Shown here piece by piece: positions 1-8,755 of a DNA stretch of 31,368 nucleotides. The stretch lies in contig DHKM01000042.1 in assembly GCA_002404835.1 (NCBI GenBank), forward strand, positions 1 to 31,368, written 5' to 3'. The notes beneath the pieces were generated by a model. It worked only from the letters and a program-made list of their open reading frames with translations. It was not told where the DNA came from and did no database searches. Origin of the DNA: Caryophanales bacterium UBA4694 (GTDB taxonomy: Bacteria > Bacillota_I > Bacilli_A > RFN20 > CAG-288). The position numbers and the translations under genes are program-made. Every line of letters begins with the position of its first letter. Position 1 is the stretch's first letter.

Positions 1-25
1 ACATTTACAAATTCCTAAACAAATC

Positions 26-56
26 AAAAAGCCCAGCCTATCGCTGAGCTTTTTTT
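26..56 (-). terminator. Intrinsic terminator after uxaC
   Basis: Twelve-base arms at 26-37 and 43-54 around a 5-base loop form, in minus-strand RNA, a fully paired stem with one G-U pair, and the arm ends in a T run just past the uxaC stop codon. On the plus strand the same position is a C-A mismatch, so the minus strand is the better reading. It marks the end of the uronate operon. Confidence 0.85.
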
Positions 57-60
57 CTAT

Positions 61-1464
61 CTATCTTTTGAAATAATTGCAGGCATTGTTGTAGGAAACA
101 TCTTCGACAATTTTGCCTAACATCTCCTCATCCATCGGATACCTGCCATCCAGAACAAGATTGGCAAGATAGTTGCAGAACTCACGTCTGAAATAATCAT
201 GTCTCGGATAACTCAGGAATGAACGGGAATCCGTAAGCATACCGATGAAGCAGGAAACAAGACCATCGGCAGAAAGCTTTTTGAACTGACTAAGCATACC
301 ATCATAGTGATCGTTGAACCACCAGGCAGTTCCCATCTGGATCTTGCCCTTCATACCACCCTGGAAGCAGTTCATCAGAGTCGCAAGAACAATATAGTCC
401 TTCTCGTTCAAGGTGAAGAGAACCGTCTTCGGAAGCTCATCCGTCTCATCCAGCGCATTCATCAGGCTGGAAAGCTTCTCGGCGAAATCCTTATCTTCGA
501 CCGCATCGAATCCCGTATCTGCACCCATCTTCTTGTAGTTTCTCAGGGAATTGTTTCTCAAAGCACCGATATGATATTCCTGGACCATATTGTACTTATG
601 ATACATCCTTCCAAGATGAAGCATGACATAACCTTTGTAGATATCCTCTTCCTCAAAGGAAATCTTCTCCCCCCTAAGTCCCTTCTGATAAACGGCATCG
701 GCTTCCTCATAGCTGGCCTTCTTGAAATGAAGGACATCCAAAGCATGATCGCTTGCCGTGCATCCATGATCCACGAAGAACTCAAGTCGCTCATCCAAAG
801 CCTTGAGAAGGTCGTCCAAAGTATCCAGTTTTCTTCCGACCACTTCGGAAAGCTTCTTCACCCAAGGAATGAAAGTATCCCTTTCGACATTGATGGCCTT
901 GTCCGGTCTCCAGGCCGGATAGACTTTGGTCTTCAAAGTCGGATCCTTGGCCATAATCTCATGATAATGGAGATCATCCACCGGATCATCGGTCGTATAG
1001 ACCGTAGCAACGTTGTTCAGCTCCATCATCTTCCTAGCCGACAGAGTCTTAAGCTTCTCGTTGCATTCATCGTAGATTTCCTTGGCATTCTTCGCATTGA
1101 GAGGCTTATGGATACCGAAATAAGTCTTCAGTTCCAGATGCGTCCACTCATAGATCGGATTGCCGATGAAATATGGCATACACTCGGCAAACTTCTCGAA
1201 TTTCTCCCAATCGGATCTGTTTCCGGTGATGTAGTCCTCGCTGACACCCATCTCTCTCAGAAGACGCCACTTGTAATGGTCCCCATATCCATCCGCACCA
1301 AGCCAGGCTTCCGTGATGGACCTGAAATGATAATCCTCAGCAATCTGCTGCGGAACCAGATGGCAATGGAAATCGAAAATCGGCATCTTCTTGGCATGCT
1401 CCACATAGAGCTTCTTTGCCAATTCGCTGTCAAGAAGAAAATCATCTCCTAAGAATTCTTTCAT
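61..1464 (-). CDS. uxaC: Glucuronate/galacturonate isomerase
   Basis: UxaC interconverts D-galacturonate and D-tagaturonate (or D-glucuronate and D-fructuronate) in the cytosol, the first step of hexuronate catabolism. The 467-residue product is the usual family length. It has the N-terminal metal-binding H-x-H within FDFHCHLVP (His33 and His35), and sequence typical of the family throughout, for example the TAWWFNDHYDGM and MLTDSRSFLSYPRH stretches near the C-terminus. It is the last gene of the operon, 9 bases after uxaA, and is followed by a terminator. With uxaA and uxaB upstream the natural substrate is most likely galacturonate. No truncation or frameshift is seen. Confidence 0.96.
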   Translation of the reverse strand: MKEFLGDDFLLDSELAKKLYVEHAKKMPIFDFHCHLVPQQIAEDYHFRSITEAWLGADGYGDHYKWRLLREMGVSEDYITGNRSDWEKFEKFAECMPYFIGNPIYEWTHLELKTYFGIHKPLNAKNAKEIYDECNEKLKTLSARKMMELNNVATVYTTDDPVDDLHYHEIMAKDPTLKTKVYPAWRPDKAINVERDTFIPWVKKLSEVVGRKLDTLDDLLKALDERLEFFVDHGCTASDHALDVLHFKKASYEEADAVYQKGLRGEKISFEEEDIYKGYVMLHLGRMYHKYNMVQEYHIGALRNNSLRNYKKMGADTGFDAVEDKDFAEKLSSLMNALDETDELPKTVLFTLNEKDYIVLATLMNCFQGGMKGKIQMGTAWWFNDHYDGMLSQFKKLSADGLVSCFIGMLTDSRSFLSYPRHDYFRREFCNYLANLVLDGRYPMDEEMLGKIVEDVSYNNACNYFKR

Positions 1465-1473
1465 GTTGTTCTC

Positions 1474-2943
1474 CTATAAAGTAACACCTGTTTTGAATAA
1501 TGCGATAAGACCGCGGTCGTTTTTCTCCGCCTTGACCCTTTTCCCGCTGGCCACATCAAGAAGAAGATCAAGAAGCCTGTCCCTGGAAACAAAAAAACCA
1601 TCGTCAAGGACCATGCCCCCGTCAAAATCAATCCAATCCTTCTTGAACTGGCTCAGCCTGTGGTTGGTCGCCACCTTGATGGTCGGAATCAGACTTCCGA
1701 ACGGAGTACCCCTTCCCGTCGTGAAGAAAAGAAGCGTGCATCCGCTGGCCGCAAGGTTCGTACTGGCAACCAGATCATTCCCAGGACCGTTGACCAGACT
1801 TAGGCCGGATTCCTTGATCGGTTCTCCGAAATCAAGGACATCCACAACTTCCAAAGCTCCGCCCTTCAGGACACAGCCGTTGGATTTTTCCTCCAAGGTC
1901 GTAATACCGCCGTCCTTGTTTCCCGGAGACGGATTCTCGTAGCAGGGCTGATTGTTTCTGGCATAATACGCCTTGAAATCCTGAATCAGTTTCACCACCT
2001 TCTCAAATGTCTTCTCGTCTTTGGCACGGTTCATCAGCATCATCTCGGCACCGAACATCTCCGGAACTTCCGTCAAAGCGACTTTACCGCCATTGGCACC
2101 GATGACATCCGAGACAAGCCCGACCAGAGGATTGGCAGTCAAGCCGGAAAAGCCGTCGCTGCCTCCGCATTTCAGACCAAGAGTCAATTTGGACAAAGGA
2201 ACCTCCGTCCTCTTATCCTCTCTCATGATACCATAAATCTCCTCAAGCTGCTTCACTCCATAAGAAATTTCATCTTCCTGCTCCTGGCAGAGGAAATGAC
2301 GTACCCTGTTTTCATCCACCGCACCGAGAGCGGAAAGAAAGTCAGGCATCTTGTTGTTCTCGCAACCCAGTCCGACGATCAGAGCACCGCCGCAGTTGGG
2401 ATTGTGGACAAGGCCAGCAAGAAGCTTCCTTGTCGTCACAAGATCATCCCCAAGCTGGGAACAGCCGTAAGGATGCGAAAGAACCTTGACAGAATCCCTT
2501 GCCTCCTCATGTTTCTTCACAAATTCATCCTTGATGGCTTCCAAGATATTGTTGACACAGCCAACGGTCGGAACAAGATAAAGTTCGTTCCTGGTTCCTA
2601 CCCTACCGTCCTTGCGGACAAAACCCATCCATGTCCTCTTCGAATCCAAAGACAGCTTCTCGACATTCTTATGATACCGATACGTCGGTTCCTTCTCCGT
2701 CAATGACGTCACAAGATTATGAGAATGAATCCAGTTTCCCTTCTTCACATCCTGACAAAGCACGCCGATCACATTGCCGTATTTGATCAGATGATGACCC
2801 TTCTTCATATCGCGGATAGCGATCTTATGACCCATCTTCACATCATCAAGGAGAACGATGCCATCCACCGTTTCTCCCTTCTTAAAATCCCTTAGGGCAA
2901 CAATGACATCGTCCTTGTCCCTGATTTTCACAAAATCATTCAT
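1474..2943 (-). CDS. uxaA: Altronate dehydratase
   Basis: UxaA dehydrates D-altronate to 2-keto-3-deoxy-D-gluconate (KDG). The 489-residue protein is full length for the family. It has an N-terminal SAF-like domain (about residues 1-95) followed by the large galactarate/altronate dehydratase domain with the characteristic LKCGGSDGFSGLTANP signature and a CSQLGDD stretch. The ATG at 2941-2943 overlaps the end of uxaB by 8 bases, which suggests translational coupling. It takes the product of UxaB and feeds KDG to the kinase encoded earlier in the same operon. Confidence 0.96.
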   Translation of the reverse strand: MNDFVKIRDKDDVIVALRDFKKGETVDGIVLLDDVKMGHKIAIRDMKKGHHLIKYGNVIGVLCQDVKKGNWIHSHNLVTSLTEKEPTYRYHKNVEKLSLDSKRTWMGFVRKDGRVGTRNELYLVPTVGCVNNILEAIKDEFVKKHEEARDSVKVLSHPYGCSQLGDDLVTTRKLLAGLVHNPNCGGALIVGLGCENNKMPDFLSALGAVDENRVRHFLCQEQEDEISYGVKQLEEIYGIMREDKRTEVPLSKLTLGLKCGGSDGFSGLTANPLVGLVSDVIGANGGKVALTEVPEMFGAEMMLMNRAKDEKTFEKVVKLIQDFKAYYARNNQPCYENPSPGNKDGGITTLEEKSNGCVLKGGALEVVDVLDFGEPIKESGLSLVNGPGNDLVASTNLAASGCTLLFFTTGRGTPFGSLIPTIKVATNHRLSQFKKDWIDFDGGMVLDDGFFVSRDRLLDLLLDVASGKRVKAEKNDRGLIALFKTGVTL

Positions 2944-4414
2944 ACTGTTTCAAAAACTCGTGAATCGCGTCCATCTGAGACCCGCTCTCAAGAATCAAAG
3001 AAAGCCATCTTACCACATCATCATAGATTTCCTTCTCGCCACTCAAATCCATTCCCCAAATCGAAGAATTGCGGAAGACATCCAGGACAAATTTGGAAGC
3101 ATCCTTGTCATCATAATAGGAATCCCATGCTTTTCTCATAAAGGAAATGAATTCCGGATTATCCTGAAGGGCAATTTCCTCCCTCTTACCACCGACAAGG
3201 CGATACCCATCATAGAACTTCAGAAGAGAAGCAAAAGCAAAACACATATGATGCGGAACGATGCCCTTTTTCACATCATCGATCATCGTCGGAAGGTCAC
3301 GTTCCTTGAACTTGCTCAAAGAATTCAGGGCAATGCTCATCAGCTTATGATGGACATACGGATTGAGGAATCTCTGCAGAACATCAGCGGCAAACTCATC
3401 GGCATCCTTAGTGGTAACAGTCGGAACAATCTCCCTTTCTATCATCGAAACGATGAAACGATGGATCTCATCCACAAGAAGAGACTGTCTCACCTCGTCA
3501 TAGCCGGAAAGATAGCTCACCGGAACCAAAGCGGTATGAGTACCATTGAGGATACGGACCTTCCTCTGCTTGTAAGGATGGACATCGGGAACATAGATGG
3601 CATGAAGACCGACCTTGTCCACCGGGAATTTCTCCTGGACGAATTTCTCTTCCTTCAGGACATAAAGATGGAAATACTCCCCCTTGACCATGTTGTTGTC
3701 CACATATCCGAACTGAGAACAAAGAGAAGAGAACTCATCTCTCGGGAATCCGGGAACGATGCGGTCGACAAGGGTCGAGGTGAAATGGCAGGAAGAATCC
3801 ACATACTCCTTGAAAGCCTTGTCCATTTTCCTTTTCTCGATCAGCTGATCCAGGACAAGATGAAGCTTGTCGCCGTTGTCATCGATAAGCTCGCATGGAA
3901 CAATGGCAAGACCATAGTCCTTTCCCAAAACATCAAAACGCCTCTTCAGAAGAGCAAGGAGCTTGCCAGGATAGGAGAAAGGAGTCTCATGCTCCAGATC
4001 GATGGATACATCCCTCTCATCGAAGCAGATGCCCGCTTCCGTCGTATTGGAAACGATGACCTCAAGGTCTTTGCTGGAAGCATATTCCAGATACTTTTCA
4101 TACTGAAGATACGGATTCACGAAATCATCCAGGACATCGATGACGGAAGAAAGCCTGACCGCCTCCTTCTTCTCGTTGATTCCCTGAAGAATCAAAGTAT
4201 AAAGACCATCCTGTTTTTTCAGATCCTCGATTCTTCCATTGGGAAGTGGCTGGACGACCACGACATGTCCGTCGTATATTCCCGAATCATTCATCTTCTG
4301 GATCATCCAGTCGATGAAGGCGCGCAGGAAATTCCCTTCGCCGAACTGCATGATCTTGATCTTCTTCGACTTCTTCTCGTAGACACTCTTCGACAGTACC
4401 GGAAGTTCAGACAT
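2936..4414 (-). CDS. uxaB: Tagaturonate reductase (altronate oxidoreductase)
   Basis: UxaB reduces D-tagaturonate to D-altronate with NADH. The protein of about 492 residues belongs to the mannitol dehydrogenase family: an N-terminal Rossmann domain starting with the FGEGNFLRAF motif, and a C-terminal helical domain with the LNGTHTALVPVSYLSGY segment. Fructuronate reductase (UxuB) is a relative, but the surrounding uxaA and uxaC favour UxaB. Two starts are possible: a GTG at 4418-4420 and an ATG at 4412-4414. The ATG was chosen because a GGGGG ribosome site lies 9 bases before it and only 3 bases before the GTG. The gene is 19 bases after the MATE-GH105 gene and overlaps uxaA. Confidence 0.94.
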   Translation of the reverse strand: MSELPVLSKSVYEKKSKKIKIMQFGEGNFLRAFIDWMIQKMNDSGIYDGHVVVVQPLPNGRIEDLKKQDGLYTLILQGINEKKEAVRLSSVIDVLDDFVNPYLQYEKYLEYASSKDLEVIVSNTTEAGICFDERDVSIDLEHETPFSYPGKLLALLKRRFDVLGKDYGLAIVPCELIDDNGDKLHLVLDQLIEKRKMDKAFKEYVDSSCHFTSTLVDRIVPGFPRDEFSSLCSQFGYVDNNMVKGEYFHLYVLKEEKFVQEKFPVDKVGLHAIYVPDVHPYKQRKVRILNGTHTALVPVSYLSGYDEVRQSLLVDEIHRFIVSMIEREIVPTVTTKDADEFAADVLQRFLNPYVHHKLMSIALNSLSKFKERDLPTMIDDVKKGIVPHHMCFAFASLLKFYDGYRLVGGKREEIALQDNPEFISFMRKAWDSYYDDKDASKFVLDVFRNSSIWGMDLSGEKEIYDDVVRWLSLILESGSQMDAIHEFLKQYE

Positions 4415-4433
4415 ACTCACAATCCCCCTTTTT

Positions 4434-6971
4434 TCAGTATTTCATCGTCAAATATTCCGCATAAGCCATCAGGAAAGGACCCACGCCCTTGCTGTCATTG
4501 ATAACGACAGGCTCACTCAGATAATATCCGACGGAACCATCCCTTCTCTCATCATCAAGTCCCGACACCTTACAGATATCATGAAGTCCGTCCACCTTGA
4601 GGGAATGACGGACGATTCCCTCGAAAATCAAGGCGCCTTTCTTACGATAGGAATAGGGCACCATGTCAAGCCTGGATCCCTTAAGATAGCCATAGGCAAT
4701 CATCAAAGAACCCGAGGATTCCAGATAGTTTTTCTCATCCTTGACAAGAGGAAGATCATAATACATATGCGTATCCATATCCTCATATTTCTCTAACGAA
4801 GAAAGAACCCGGGAAAGCTGACCTTTGAGGAACAAGGCATGGCCAAGAGACAGACAATGCCTGAGTTTCTCATACACGTCACAGTCTGCCATGGCAAGCC
4901 ATCCGACACTCCTAAGCCAGACATTCGGACTTCTTCCCGTATCCTTATCCGCCCACTGCATCACCTTTTTCTCATCATAGCAGTGATAATAAAGCCCATC
5001 ATCAGGATCATAGTTGAACTTATCCACACATCGGAACTGGGAAAGAACATCCTTGGCCATCCGATAGGAATGTTCCTTGTTGCTGATCTGGCAGTAGAAC
5101 GGACTGGCCATGAAAAGACCATCCAGCCAGAGCTGGGCCGGATAACGGTTCTTGTGAATGAACGCACCGCAGTCAAGCCTCTTCTGCACCCCGAACTGAC
5201 TCTCCAACCTCTTCAAGGCCTTCTCATACTTCTCCTTGTGGACAATCCCGTTGACCTCAAACAGGGTATACCCCGGTTCAAGATCATCCAGGTTGTTGTT
5301 CGAAACATCGAATCCCTTAAGAGAACCGTCGTCCTGGATATGCGAATCGAAATAGGAAAGACAGAAATCCAGAAAGAAGCGGTCCTTGCTCACCTTATAC
5401 ATCGAGAAAGCACCATTGAGGACAACACCGTCCTCATAGCACCATGTACCATCCTTATACGGCTTATACTGATTAAGATAATTCCTGACAAAGGAATCCA
5501 CTTTCTTTCTTTCTTCATCTGTAAGCATCATGCTTTCCTCCATAATTCGATTTTTCTTTTTCATCCCAAGAACCACGACAAGACCGACAACAGCGGCAGC
5601 AAGACCGATCATGATGTTGGAGAATCCCATCGAGATACCCGCACACAGAAATCCATCCATCTTCTGACCGGAAGGAAGGGAAACCCCAAGCTTCACAAGA
5701 TAGTTGCAGACCAGAAACGAAGGAATCCGGAAAACAAACACCCGGGAAATATTCATCAAAGAAGCCACCTTCGTCTTCCCTAATCCGTAAAGAAGACCAA
5801 GAACCGCAGAATTGATGGCAAGCGTGATAATTCCCATCTTCTCAAAGAAGAAAACCTGAGAAATATGAGCGGCATACTCCTCCGGATTCGACGCACTTCT
5901 TGCGAAAAACAACGTAATCTGCTTATCGAAGATCGTCACAACAGCAACCCCGACTACCGCAATCAGAAGCGCATAGAGTAGACCGACATAGAATGACTTC
6001 AGGACCCGGGAAACATTCTTGGCTCCCAAATTCTGGGAAATGATGGAACTTTCGCTATCCTCAATCGAAGAAATCGGATTGGTACAAGCCCCACCCATAT
6101 TGTTGCTGACACCCAAAGCACCGACAACATCATCTCCGAATTCCTTGCAGAAGGAGTTGATCACCACCTTTCCCAAAGAGAAGATGAACTTCCCCAGGAA
6201 AATCGGAAAAGAGATCGAAAAGGTCTTCTTTGCCGTTTTCAAGGACAGACTCACGTCGCGGAAAGAAAAGCGGAAAAGATAAGACGTGAAGAAAAGCCTG
6301 AAAAGGATGAACAAAGTCAGACAGGCATTGGCAATCAGCGTTGCCAGAGAGACGTAGAACATATCCTTAAGCTTAAGAACATAGATGAAAAGAAGATTCA
6401 GAAGGACCTTAAGAACCACAACCCCCGTATTCAGAAGCGTAATCGGAAGAGTAGACCCCCTTGCCTTCTCTACTCCCATATAGACGACGTTGATCATCAC
6501 CACGGAAGAAGAGCAGACACTGATCATGAAGTATTTGTATCCGACGTCGATTGCCGTTTGAGAAATATTCAGGATTCTCAGAAACGGAACAGTCAGAGGA
6601 AGAACAACAGCCATCGTTAGAAGAGAAAGGATGAATACATAAAGAAACACCGTGGAACATAACCGTTTGGCCTTGGTGTAGTTTCCCCTTCCGATTTCCC
6701 TGGCAATCAAGATCGAACCTCCCGAACCCAGTCCCTGACCAAGAGCGGCAATCATGTTGTTTGCCTGGTTCAGGGCTCCGACTGCATTCAAAGCATCGGA
6801 AGAAAGCCCCGAACACATAATCGTATCGATGATGGAATACAGATAATTGAACAACGAGAAGAAGAACAGCGGAAAAGCGACGACGAAGACGACCTTGAAA
6901 ATATTACCGTGGAGAATAAAATCTCTTCTCCTCCATTCCTTCTCGCTTACTTTTCCGTCCATCGACCTCAT
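4434..6971 (-). CDS. MATE transporter fused to GH105 unsaturated uronyl hydrolase
   Basis: This single 845-codon frame joins two proteins that are normally separate. Residues about 20-475 form a 12-helix MATE (multidrug and toxin extrusion, MOP superfamily) transporter. Residues from about 481 to 845 are a complete GH105 domain, with the conserved Asp in QLWLDGLFM (the catalytic position in YteR-type enzymes) and the WLRSVGWLAM motif. GH105 enzymes remove the terminal unsaturated galacturonyl or glucuronyl residue from oligosaccharides made by polysaccharide lyases. A 12-helix MATE puts its C-terminus in the cytosol, so the hydrolase would be cytosolic, where family members without signal peptides work. 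The start overlaps the ABC ATPase stop (ATGA). A ribosome site and two ATG codons lie exactly at the domain junction, so a separate GH105 may also be made. A fusion created by a frameshift or sequencing indel is possible. What the MATE half transports is unknown. Confidence 0.88.
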   Translation of the reverse strand: MRSMDGKVSEKEWRRRDFILHGNIFKVVFVVAFPLFFFSLFNYLYSIIDTIMCSGLSSDALNAVGALNQANNMIAALGQGLGSGGSILIAREIGRGNYTKAKRLCSTVFLYVFILSLLTMAVVLPLTVPFLRILNISQTAIDVGYKYFMISVCSSSVVMINVVYMGVEKARGSTLPITLLNTGVVVLKVLLNLLFIYVLKLKDMFYVSLATLIANACLTLFILFRLFFTSYLFRFSFRDVSLSLKTAKKTFSISFPIFLGKFIFSLGKVVINSFCKEFGDDVVGALGVSNNMGGACTNPISSIEDSESSIISQNLGAKNVSRVLKSFYVGLLYALLIAVVGVAVVTIFDKQITLFFARSASNPEEYAAHISQVFFFEKMGIITLAINSAVLGLLYGLGKTKVASLMNISRVFVFRIPSFLVCNYLVKLGVSLPSGQKMDGFLCAGISMGFSNIMIGLAAAVVGLVVVLGMKKKNRIMEESMMLTDEERKKVDSFVRNYLNQYKPYKDGTWCYEDGVVLNGAFSMYKVSKDRFFLDFCLSYFDSHIQDDGSLKGFDVSNNNLDDLEPGYTLFEVNGIVHKEKYEKALKRLESQFGVQKRLDCGAFIHKNRYPAQLWLDGLFMASPFYCQISNKEHSYRMAKDVLSQFRCVDKFNYDPDDGLYYHCYDEKKVMQWADKDTGRSPNVWLRSVGWLAMADCDVYEKLRHCLSLGHALFLKGQLSRVLSSLEKYEDMDTHMYYDLPLVKDEKNYLESSGSLMIAYGYLKGSRLDMVPYSYRKKGALIFEGIVRHSLKVDGLHDICKVSGLDDERRDGSVGYYLSEPVVINDSKGVGPFLMAYAEYLTMKY
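5526..5541 (-). promoter_or_regulatory. Internal ribosome site and start for the GH105 domain
   Basis: Inside the fused gene, GGAGG (5537-5541) stands 5 bases before one ATG (5529-5531) and 8 bases before a second (5526-5528). Translation from here would give a 365- or 364-residue protein, the size of a free-standing GH105 enzyme. The site sits right after the Lys-rich tail that ends the MATE half, so it looks like the retained start signal of a once separate gene. Confidence 0.6.
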
Positions 6972-8065
6972 AACTCAATAGCGTCTTCTGTCACACTGTC
7001 GAAGAAGTGGAAATCACTCTTTGCGATGAAATAGGAAATCTCCTTTCCGATCTGGACATTGACCTCCGGTTTCACCTTGATGATGGCCTTCTCCTCTCCG
7101 ACGTTGAGATAGACATTCTGGATATCGCCTAACATCTCATAGACCTCGACAATACCGTTCATCCGCACATACTTCTCTTGCTCATACTCGCAGACATCCG
7201 TCAATGCATTTTCCGGACGGTAACCAAGCGTGATTTTCTTGCCTTCAAGCTTATCCAGCTGGGACTGAGAATAATCCTTCAGGGAAAAATGATAGAATCC
7301 GTCATCGCTGGAAAAGACGGCATTTTTGACATAACCGCGGATGAAGTTCATCGGCGGATCGCCGATGAAACCGGCAACGAACAGGTTCTTCGGATGGAAA
7401 TAGAGTTCCTCCGGAGTTCCCACCTGCTTGATGACGCCGACATCCATACAGACAATGCGGGTAGCCATCGTCATAGCCTCGATCTGGTCATGAGTGACAT
7501 AGATCGTGGTAGCGCCGACCTCTCTGTGAATACGGCTGAGTTCGCTTCTCATGGAGACTCTCTGTCTAGCATCGAGATTGCTCAGAGGCTCATCCATCAG
7601 AAACACCTTTGCCTGACGGATGATGGCTCTTCCTAAAGCGACACGCTGTCTCTGACCACCGCTCAAAGCCCTGGGAAGACGGTCGAGATACTGACTGAGA
7701 CCTAGAATCTTTGCCGTCTCTTTGACCCTCTTGTCAATGACATCCTCATCGAAACCGGCAAGATCAAGGGCAAAAGCCATGTTCTCGTAGACCGTAAGAG
7801 TCGGATAGAGGGCGTAAGACTGGAAAACCATGGCAATGCCACGATCCTTGGGAGGAAGGTTGTTGACCCTCTTTCCGTCGATTTCAAAATCACCATGAGT
7901 GATATCCTCAAGACCGGCGATCATTCTCAGCGTGGTGGACTTTCCGCAGCCGGAAGGCCCGACAAGGACAATGAATTCCTTGTCTTCGATCTTCAGATTG
8001 AAATCGGTAATCGCCTGATATCCGTTCGGATAGACCTTATAAATATGTTTCAGTTCTAATGCCAT
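6968..8065 (-). CDS. ABC sugar-importer ATPase, MsmX/UgpC/MalK type
   Basis: This ATP-binding subunit powers carbohydrate importers of the CUT1 class from the inner face of the membrane. The 365-residue product has Walker A GPSGCGKST (residues 36-44), a Q-loop, the LSGGQRQR signature, Walker B ending FLMDEPLSNLD and the THDQIEAM switch region, followed by a C-terminal TOBE/OB regulatory part (about 240-365). No permease or solute-binding gene is nearby, so it probably serves importers encoded elsewhere, as MsmX does in Bacillus. It follows the esterase gene after 21 bases that contain an AAGGAAGGA ribosome site, and overlaps the MATE start by 4 bases. Confidence 0.93.
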   Translation of the reverse strand: MALELKHIYKVYPNGYQAITDFNLKIEDKEFIVLVGPSGCGKSTTLRMIAGLEDITHGDFEIDGKRVNNLPPKDRGIAMVFQSYALYPTLTVYENMAFALDLAGFDEDVIDKRVKETAKILGLSQYLDRLPRALSGGQRQRVALGRAIIRQAKVFLMDEPLSNLDARQRVSMRSELSRIHREVGATTIYVTHDQIEAMTMATRIVCMDVGVIKQVGTPEELYFHPKNLFVAGFIGDPPMNFIRGYVKNAVFSSDDGFYHFSLKDYSQSQLDKLEGKKITLGYRPENALTDVCEYEQEKYVRMNGIVEVYEMLGDIQNVYLNVGEEKAIIKVKPEVNVQIGKEISYFIAKSDFHFFDSVTEDAIEL

Positions 8066-8086
8066 AAAATTCTGTGTTCCTTCCTT

Positions 8087-8755
8087 CTAGCGGAAAACAT
8101 CCTTCAGTTCATCGATTTTCTTAAGTTCCGGGACAAGAAGCGAACAGACCCAGTCTGCGCCTTCCACCCTCAAATGGGTCGTATCCTCTTTTCCTTGAGG
8201 ATAATTCTCGAACTCACCGGGTTTAAGAATCATATAATGCTTCTCGTTCTCTTTTCTTGTATGAGAAGAAAGATCATCGTAGGTCAGTTTCTCAAGATCC
8301 ACGAAGGACCGCTTCGTCTTCTTTGCAATCTCCATGATAGCCTTCGGGTAATCCCCATGGGTATGGAGAAGGTTTCCATCAGCATCATACTTCAATCTGG
8401 AGACCGGAGAAAGAAGAACCACCTTGGACGACTTCGAGCAGAGTTCATTTGACATATAGCAAAGGTTCTTCTCGAAGGACGTAAACGGATCCGTATAACG
8501 GGTAGAATCCTGAATCTTCTCATCATTGTGTCCAAAGGAGATGAAACAGACATCTCCAGGTCTTACGCTTTCAAGAGCCTTCTCGAAAATGCCTTCATGG
8601 AGAAAAGACTTCGTACTTCTTCCGTTCTCGGCAAAATCAAGAATCCCGATACCATCTTTCAGATACTTCTTAATCCCCTGCGGCCAACCGGTCTGAGGAT
8701 AGGTATCCTCACCGTTCTCATGCATCAGGGAATCGCCAAGAAAAACAAGGTTCAT
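8087..8755 (-). CDS. SGNH-family rhamnogalacturonan acetylesterase-like protein
   Basis: SGNH hydrolases of this type remove acetyl groups from pectic oligosaccharides, and the closest known relatives are the YesT/RhgT rhamnogalacturonan acetylesterases. The 222-residue protein has block I GDS (catalytic Ser9), the FGHND block III and a C-terminal D-x-x-H (Asp191, His194). There is no signal peptide, so it should act in the cytosol on imported, acetylated oligosaccharides. Its ATG overlaps the kdgK stop (ATGA). The exact substrate is inferred from family and operon context. Confidence 0.86.
   Translation of the reverse strand: MNLVFLGDSLMHENGEDTYPQTGWPQGIKKYLKDGIGILDFAENGRSTKSFLHEGIFEKALESVRPGDVCFISFGHNDEKIQDSTRYTDPFTSFEKNLCYMSNELCSKSSKVVLLSPVSRLKYDADGNLLHTHGDYPKAIMEIAKKTKRSFVDLEKLTYDDLSSHTRKENEKHYMILKPGEFENYPQGKEDTTHLRVEGADWVCSLLVPELKKIDELKDVFR

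Noticed and set aside
2858..4501. Long plus-strand open frame opposite uxaB
   Set aside because: It mirrors the codon bias of uxaB and uxaA on the minus strand, has no protein-family signature and no ribosome site.
5551..5561. Classic -1 slippery heptamer at the MATE-GH105 junction
   Set aside because: The A-runs are preceded by G or T in the zero frame, so the X-XXY-YYZ pattern is not met; slippage is kept only as a hypothesis.
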